A DNA stretch of 64,000 nt from positions 351,723-415,722 of the forward strand of contig NW_022985183.1 in assembly GCF_010093535.1 (NCBI RefSeq), given 5' to 3'. A program made the position numbers and the translations under genes. The notes under the pieces were generated by a model. The model saw only the letters and a program-made list of their open reading frames with translations. It was not told the origin of the DNA and did not search any database. The DNA is from Lindgomyces ingoldianus. Its lineage: Eukaryota > Ascomycota > Dothideomycetes > Pleosporales > Lindgomycetaceae. Below, piece after piece: positions 57,937 to 64,000 of the stretch (position 1 is its first letter; each line of letters starts with the position of its first letter).

Positions 57937-60900
57937 TGATTAATCCAGATGGACAAGACGCTCTAAATCCTATGGACAGCGCTCTAGAGATGCCCACACT
58001 TAGAGTGATTACTGCTAAGAACCCCCTAGAGAAGGCCAACACACAGTACTAGACTAATATTGCTGAGTACTAAGCTTAATTAAGTGACTGGGCTTCCTGC
58101 GCGACGCGTCTTTAGACAATCTAGAACTGGGTTAATGCAACTGTTGCACTAGAGCTCCTAGGACCTGCAATAATGCAGCTTGTGTTAGAGAACTAATCCA
58201 CCCTATAGGCACTTGTATAAGCCTTAAAACAAGAGCTAGCACTAATAGACGCAAGCACAAAGAATCTTGTATAAGCAGAGTATAGAGCTTACCTTACTAA
58301 GGTAAAGCATAGCACTATAACCCTAGAAGCTTAGTACTAGCAGTGGCACTTCCTGTACACTAAGGCAAGGACCTATAAGATTCTTAACGTGGAAGGCTAG
58401 CTAGCCGCACAAGACTTCCTAGACGCCCTAGCTCTAAAGCTTGCACTAGACTGGGCGCGCTCTATGCACTAGAGGGTTATAGAGGCTAGCGCACTTAGCA
58501 AGGAACCTCTAATAATCTAGGAAATTAGTAAGATCTTTTTAATAATGCTCTAGGAGCACTCCCTGCGCGTAAGCAACTAAGGCATAGGTATATTTGCGAC
58601 GCTTAGCAGATAATTAGACAATAATTTAGCCTAATCTGTTTTAGCCTAATTAGGCCACCTGTGCCTATGCAGAGCTTTAGGGCAATCCCTTTATCTATAG
58701 AAAGCGGCAGACTGCAGAGACCTTATGTTAGCAGTTACTAAAAAGCTAAAGAAGCTTAGTAAAACTGCACACTAGAAGATCCTTAAGAGGCTTAAGTAGG
58801 TGCAGCATAAGAAAGTAAAGGCTGTACTGCTTAAGAGAGGCTATGTGATTTTAGACGTAGCCTCCCCTACTCTAAAAGCTATTAAAGGATTAGATAAGCT
58901 AGCATTTCTAGGAAGCATTGTTGCTGCACTTATTAACTTAGCGCTCCTAGTAAAACTAGAGATGCACGCGACTATAGATTTTAACGCTCACCTACTCTTT
59001 ATAAGCATAATTCTAGACAATAGGAGTGCTACGCACTTAGTAAACAGTATAGAGCTGCTTGTACTTAGGTTATTTAAGAAAGCTTAAGGTTTACACATAG
59101 TAGAAGCTAGCACTTAGTTATTTCTAATCTAGGGAACAGGAACTAGAAAGCTTAGAGGGGTGTTAAATAGAGCATAAAGAGAGCGCATAGAAGATCTTAC
59201 ACTATAGGAGGTAGTTGTAGTAAAAGGATTTTATGTTAATATTATCTTAGAAGCTTGTTTAAGAGAAAAAGGACTATAGTATTTAGAACTTAACTATACA
59301 CTGCGCATAGGCACACTAGAAAAGAATAGGGTACTTGTAACACTCTACTAAGAACACAACCTTATGTTTATTAAATATAAAGCTGTCTCTTTCTACCTAC
59401 TAGTGCAGAGTGTGCTCCTAGATTGCTAACGCTTATGGACCACATTCCCACGCTTAGACTCAGAAGAGCTCTGGCATGCGCGCGCAGGACACCTAGGCCC
59501 TAAAGCTCTGCGGGCTCTGGTTAAAAGCGTGAGGAACGTACGAATAACAGGTACAGAGTGAGTACGCTGTGAGCACTGCGCAACAACACACGCTAAGCAG
59601 GTTATATTAAGAAGACTAAAAGAGCAAGCTCCCCGCCTATTCTAGAGAATTGCATAGGACATGTTTAATATGCCATTAGGGCGCAGCAGAGCTCTATAGA
59701 TAATAATTGTTAAAAATAAATATAGCAGTAAAATCTTTTTATACTCTTTTTAGGTAAAAACGCTCTTAGAAATCTAAAGAGTAATAGAGAACTTTAAAAG
59801 CATAGTGTCTAATTAATACAAGCTCTAGATTAGTAAAATACAGCAAGACAATAACACTGCTACACTCCCTTAGCATAGAAAGTTAAGGTATAAGCTCTAA
59901 GTAAAGGAATCTAGCATTAATATTAAAAGCTCTCTACTATACACTTATAAGCTAAATAGAGCTGCAGAAAAAGCTAGACAAGAGATAATTATAAAGTTTA
60001 TTAAGATAAAGAGCAGCGCAGGACTCCCTAAGAAGCTCTAGCTAGAAGTAGTAGACGCAGCAACATAGCTGTACAATATAAGCCTGTTGCACGCACATAA
60101 CCTACGCTTACTAAATAAAGTCTTAGATGTGTAGTTTACTAACTACTTTAGATACTACAAGCTAGAGTAGGTAAAGAGTGCTACAGCTAATCTAAGACCT
60201 AATTAGAGCGGGATCTATGCATACGGCTGTCGCGCCTACCTACTTAACAGGGAGTAAGCAGCTAGGCGTTAGAAGCAAAGCTTTAAAGTAACTTTACAGG
60301 GCTACATAGAATATCTTATAGGCTACAGAGCCTTAAATATCTACAGAATATAGGTCCTGTTGCTTAACTAGGTAATTACTACAAGAAACATAGCTTTTAA
60401 TAAGACACGCTTTTATAAAGATAGAGGTAACAAACTAATCTTCTAAGAAGAAGCCTCTAAGATTATTAAAATTTTTAATAAGTAGAGTAAGATTTGTAAT
60501 GCAGAAGAAGCTTTTAAGCTTTTACCTTAAAGGTTAGATAAGCAGCAGAGTAATATACTAAATTAGAGGCCCTAAGAGCGTAAGCTTAAAGGTGTAGAAA
60601 CTAAAAAGCTTATTAGAACTTAGGTTAGCTAGCTAGAGGATTAGCACTTAAAAGTGGAAGTAACTGCGCAGGTGACAAGTATAATAAGTAAGTTACTAAG
60701 GATTCGCGCAGTTTCTAATAAACATATAGCACTTATTACCCTAGAGCTGACTCCTAAGCCAGAGCTTGCAGATAGCTCTACAACACGCCCTATACAGGGT
60801 AGGCACAAGCATACTAGTGATCCCTGGCAAGTGCACTTAACTAGAGAAGCGGATCTACTAGGCTTGTTAAGTTAAACAGCTAACTTGCTAGTTAAAAAAT

Positions 60901-62828
60901 TAACCCCTGCCTCTTGCGCTAGGACATTGTCTTCTGTGGCTCTAGTTAAAGCAGGTAAGGCACCCTCTAAACATGTGTACAACAAAAAGAGCTAGGGACT
61001 AGCCACACGCATAAGCTAAAGAATACAGAGGCAAGATCCTAATAACCTAGGTAAGCCTAGGGGTGCAGGAAGCAGAGGTATATATACAACGCTCTTAGAG
61101 AGAAGCAGCATATGCCTAGCTCTAGTTAATCTAGAGCACCTTTAAATAAACTTTCTTAGAGCATTTATTGCTTACAACAACAGAGCGCTTAAAACGCTCT
61201 ACGCAGTGTTTTCTGCAGCTGCCTTTTTTAGGCAGCCTTAACTAAGAGCTTATAAGCTCCTAAAGGAACCCTTAAAATAAAGAGATCTATATAAACACTT
61301 ATATAGAGATCTTTTTAAGATTGCAGCACAGAAAGAGATAGCTACCCTGCTTAAGAAAGGCACTTAGAAAGAGATTATGTAAACTAAAGCAACGTCTAAG
61401 CTGCTCCTACTAAAGTAGGTCTTTATGTACAAATTTAACTAGAATAGGTATTTTGCTAAATGCAAAGCTTATATTTGTGTACGCAGTAATCTCTAGAGCA
61501 AGGACTCGCTCTAGTTAACCTATGCTGCCACTCTTGCAGCTAGATCCTTCTGAACAGCAATAGCGATAGCAGCTTAATTTGACCTAGAGATTAGGCAATA
61601 TAATGTTATAGGCGCGTTCCTGAACGCGCACTGCAAAGGCAAGCTAGAAGTGACATGCGAGCTCCTAGAAGGCTTTACAAAGCCTAGCATGTGTGTTAAG
61701 CTTCTCTAAGCCCTATACAGACTGCGCAACTTGCTAATCTTATAGTACTAGAAGCTCTTGTAGTCTCTTTAGAAGCTTAACCTTATTTTATTTAAAGAGG
61801 AGCTGTGCTTATTCTTTAACTGCAATTGCTATATCTTGCTTCTCTTTTATGTAGATAACATACTCTACATTTATTACTACAACAATAAGTTAGAAGCTTA
61901 CTAATTAATTAGTGCAATTAAGGAAATGTATAAGCTAGAAAATTAAGGGCTATGCAAATAGTTTCTAGGGATTAAAATAATTAGGAACAGAAAGGCTAGG
62001 ACAATCTAGCTAGTACACAACGCGTATATTAAGAAAGTAGTAAAGAAGTTTAACCTTGCAGAGAGCGCGCTCTTCCTAGGGACTTCTCTACTGTTAGAAG
62101 AGCTTACAAGCAACTAGGGATTAGCAACAAAGCATAAAATTAAGGAATACTAAGAGCGCGTAGGATTAACACTCTACACTGCAATTATAGTGCGCCCTAA
62201 CGTGGCGTTCGCGGCATCTTAGCTCTCCCACTACCTAACAAACCTAGGAAAGCAGCACTTCTAGGCAGTGAACTGGGCGATTGTGTACCTGTACCGCACA
62301 AGGCATACAGGCATACAGTATAGAGCACTAGAAGGCGCGCAACTTATTATGTGTGGAGACGCGTCTTTTGCTAATCACGCAGAGACTAGATAATTATCTT
62401 ATAGATACATTATCTTACTCTTTAGAGGACTAATCTTATAGAAAGCAGCTCTCTAGCTGACAGTAACTATGTCTACAACAGAAGCTGAGCTGCTTGCTCT
62501 AGCGCACATTATAAAGAAATTGCTAGCTTTAAAACGCTTCTTTAAAGAGCTTACCCTAGAGCTAGGCACACTGTGGCAGATCTACTGTGACAACTAGCAG
62601 ACGATCAGGTTAGTAGTAGAGGAGAACGCCCAGATAACCACCTGCCTGCGCCACGTCAATATTCAGAACATGTGGCTGCGCCAGGAGCACGCGAAGGGAT
62701 CTTTTAAAGTGCGCTATATTAAAACAAGCGACATGCTAGCAGATAAGCTTACAAAGCACCTGCTAAGGCAGTAATTTAAGCACTTTAAGCAGCTTCTTAA
62801 CCTTAAAGACACGCAAACAAGCTTTTAA
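57937..62828 (+). pseudogene. gag-pol polyprotein of copia E, broken by RIP stops
   Basis: Gag starts at ATG 57937 (MINPDGQDALNPMDS). The protease at about 59004-59060 reads IILDNRSATHLVNS (catalytic Asp kept). A pre-integrase zinc region at 59458-59600 reads LWHARAGHLGPKALRAL, then CEHCATTHAKQV. Integrase core is about 59640-60260. RT spans about 61380-62050, with the YVDN box at 61848-61859 (second Asp now Asn). RNase H at about 62340-62760 includes STTEAELLALAHIIK and ends TSDMLADKLTKHLL. Almost all of a single frame can be followed, interrupted by TAG/TAA. The longest open piece is 58800-59087 (95 codons) across protease. Confidence 0.88.
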
Positions 62829-62829
62829 G

Positions 62830-63102
62830 GGGAGAAAGCATTAATTATTAATAGCAGGGACATCTCTACACTGCCTAGGAACAAGAGGGCTATCTACTAG
62901 CAGGGACACTCCCCCATGCCATGGAGTTTGAGCAGGGATTTGATACATGAGATGCGCGAAAACACAGAAAACACAGAACGCCTAAACCATGAGGAGATTG
63001 ACGAGCTCACCCAAGAGCTCCTTAGCGCGCTGACGACGCGCCAGGAGCCCAGAGGAGACGACACCCTACTCCTCCTCCTCCACCTCCTCTTCCACCTCCT
63101 CC

Positions 63103-63133
<31 letters not shown>

Positions 63134-63933
63134 CCTCCTCCTCCTCCACCACATCTTCCTCGAGCAGAGCTCGAAGAACCGGCCGAAGCCGGGACGCAGC
63201 CTATAGCCTGTTAGTCTGATCTAAGGTATGACGCACGATCTCTACAGAGAAGCTTACCCGCTCGTCCTCCGCGACGAGCGCCGCAACAAGGCGCCGCGCA
63301 TACACGACGGCGACGGGGGGACTGCAAATAGGTCAAAACTAGATCACCCCACACACTGCTACGGGGCTTACAGGGGCAGGCAGCTGTGCCCGGAGGAACA
63401 GCGCCAACAGCGCGAACCGCCAGTGGCGGAATCATGGCACTCCCCACTGGAGCGCCCCGCGAGCGCACTCTTTATGCAGCCCAGACAGGACTGCGCGCGG
63501 AGCGCACCAGGGGGAGGCCGGCGGGGAGTCGAGGCCGGAGCGGGGAGCGGGCGCCGACGGGGGGTGGGAGGCGCGGGCTGGCGGGGGGTGGGCGCAGGCT
63601 TGCTGGCAACGCGGCCCCGCAGAGCGGCGGCACGCGAGCGGGCGGCTCTTTTAGCTTTATTGAGCTTCATACACACGTTAGCGGAGATTGCAGACAGGTT
63701 TGGAGTTGTTCTTGGAGCTCTTAAAAGCATTAACTTACACGCGGCATGTTGTTGGGACTTACAGAAGAGAAGCTCGAGGAGCAGCAGAATTTATTTACCT
63801 CTGTTGCGGCGATCACGGCACGCACGTGACCTGCGCTGCCTAGGGAAACGATCATCGCGCTGCCTGGGGCAACGAGCACAAACACAGGGTAAACGCGCAG
63901 CGCTGCTCCAACAAGCCAAGTTGACGCTCAACG
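62830..63933. other. GC-rich, unmutated block between pol and 3' LTR of E
   Basis: From about 62900 the sequence loses all RIP signs and reaches very high GC (63480-63650 is G/C-dominated). It contains a (CTC)n microsatellite at 63070-63150. Frames: plus 62916-63206 includes MRENTENTERLNHEEIDELT and then low-complexity Leu from the CTC repeat; minus 63368-63730 is Pro/Arg/Ala-rich. Neither shows a domain. It may be untranslated element sequence or captured host DNA. Confidence 0.6.
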
Positions 63934-63960
63934 CAGGTGAGCTGCTGCGCAGCTCACCTG
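63934..63960. other. Perfect 12-bp hairpin upstream of the E polypurine tract
   Basis: CAGGTGAGCTGC, loop TGC, then GCAGCTCACCTG. It sits directly before the GGGGGGTG run and the 3' LTR. Confidence 0.9.
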
Positions 63961-63967
63961 GGGGGTG

Positions 63968-64000
63968 TGTCGCGTATACTGAGAGCCTTGGCTGGGGCTC
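63968..64000 (+). repeat. 3' LTR of copia E (first 33 bases)
   Basis: TGTCGCGTATACTGAGAGCC onward is identical to 57496-57528; cut by the window end. Preceded by a G-run (63961-63965) that fits the polypurine tract. Confidence 0.92.

Larger units (their letters stand above)
57496..64000 (+). mobile_element. Ty1/copia element E, runs off the right edge
   Basis: Begins with a 198-bp LTR (TGTCGCGTATAC..CTCTACA). The same LTR start reappears at 63968, so the element is about 6.7 kb. Gag, protease, integrase, RT and RNase H read in that order on the plus strand, which defines Ty1/copia. RIP is moderate: TAG replaces many Gln/Trp codons, but GC stays fair. Inserted into F2; the left flank is CTTAG, and the right TSD lies outside. 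Confidence 0.9.

Noticed and set aside
62897..63154. Arg-rich minus frame and Leu-rich plus frame
   Set aside because: Produced by the CTC/GAG microsatellite.
63368..63730. 112-120 codon overlapping frames on both strands
   Set aside because: Very GC-rich DNA lacks stops by composition; no domain or start context.
1..64000. tRNA or rRNA genes, telomere repeats
   Set aside because: No cloverleaf with A/B boxes, rDNA segment or TTAGGG array was recognised by eye.

Overview
The window is filamentous-ascomycete (Pezizomycotina) nuclear DNA from a repeat-rich compartment. Most of it is extremely AT-rich and carries the footprint of repeat-induced point mutation (RIP): recognisable transposon proteins whose Gln/Trp codons have become TAG/TAA and whose Asp/Gly codons have become Asn/Ser/Arg, next to short segments of normal base composition. 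Two small islands of ordinary GC content hold the only host genes seen. These genes have 54-163 nt introns with GT..AG ends and CTAAC/CTGAC-type branch sites, as in filamentous fungi.

Layout. 1-6903: 3' part of a RIPped chromodomain-type Ty3/gypsy element (A), inserted in a Ty1/copia remnant (C1, 6904-10738) that also carries a pogo/Fot1 DNA transposon (P1, 7512-9376) and a 650-base assembly gap. 11029-39943: a nest built on two tandem, internally deleted pogo copies (P2, P3). P2 holds gypsy element B1 (11783-38502). B1 holds an unmutated solo LTR (S1), gypsy element D on the minus strand (13798-21465), pogo P4 (23562-25401) and copia C2 on the minus strand (26496-37735). C2 holds its own opposite-strand relative C3 (26969-31018). 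Each insertion shows a target-site duplication (TSD; 5 bp for LTR elements, TA for pogo). Removing the four nested units from B1 leaves 5,665 bp, exactly the length of the uninterrupted sibling B2.

40979-56932: host DNA between two same-orientation LTRs of family F (40979-41209 and 56932-57163). Island 1 holds a broken PTH11/rhodopsin-like membrane protein gene (41529-42638, minus) and an intact two-exon 2-oxoglutarate/Fe(II) oxygenase gene (43186-44295, plus). Then comes P5 (44878-55064), a palindromic pogo derivative carrying gypsy B2 (45586-51250) and an unidentified 3.3 kb insertion (51561-54828) with minisatellites. Island 2 holds an intact two-exon hotdog-fold thioesterase gene (55540-56293, minus). 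56932-64000: start of a copia-type element (F2) interrupted at 57496 by copia element E, which runs off the window and has an unusually GC-rich, unmutated 1.1 kb block before its 3' LTR.

The host genes do not form an obvious pathway. An oxygenase, a thioesterase and a PTH11-type receptor are all families common in accessory or secondary-metabolism neighbourhoods, but no backbone synthase is present. I found no clearly new biological system. The most interesting signals are structural: RIP fades at the outer edges of several element families, one sequence occurs in both unmutated and RIPped form 2.2 kb apart, and there are a palindromic pogo element, a copia inserted into its sibling, and an unmutated block inside copia E.
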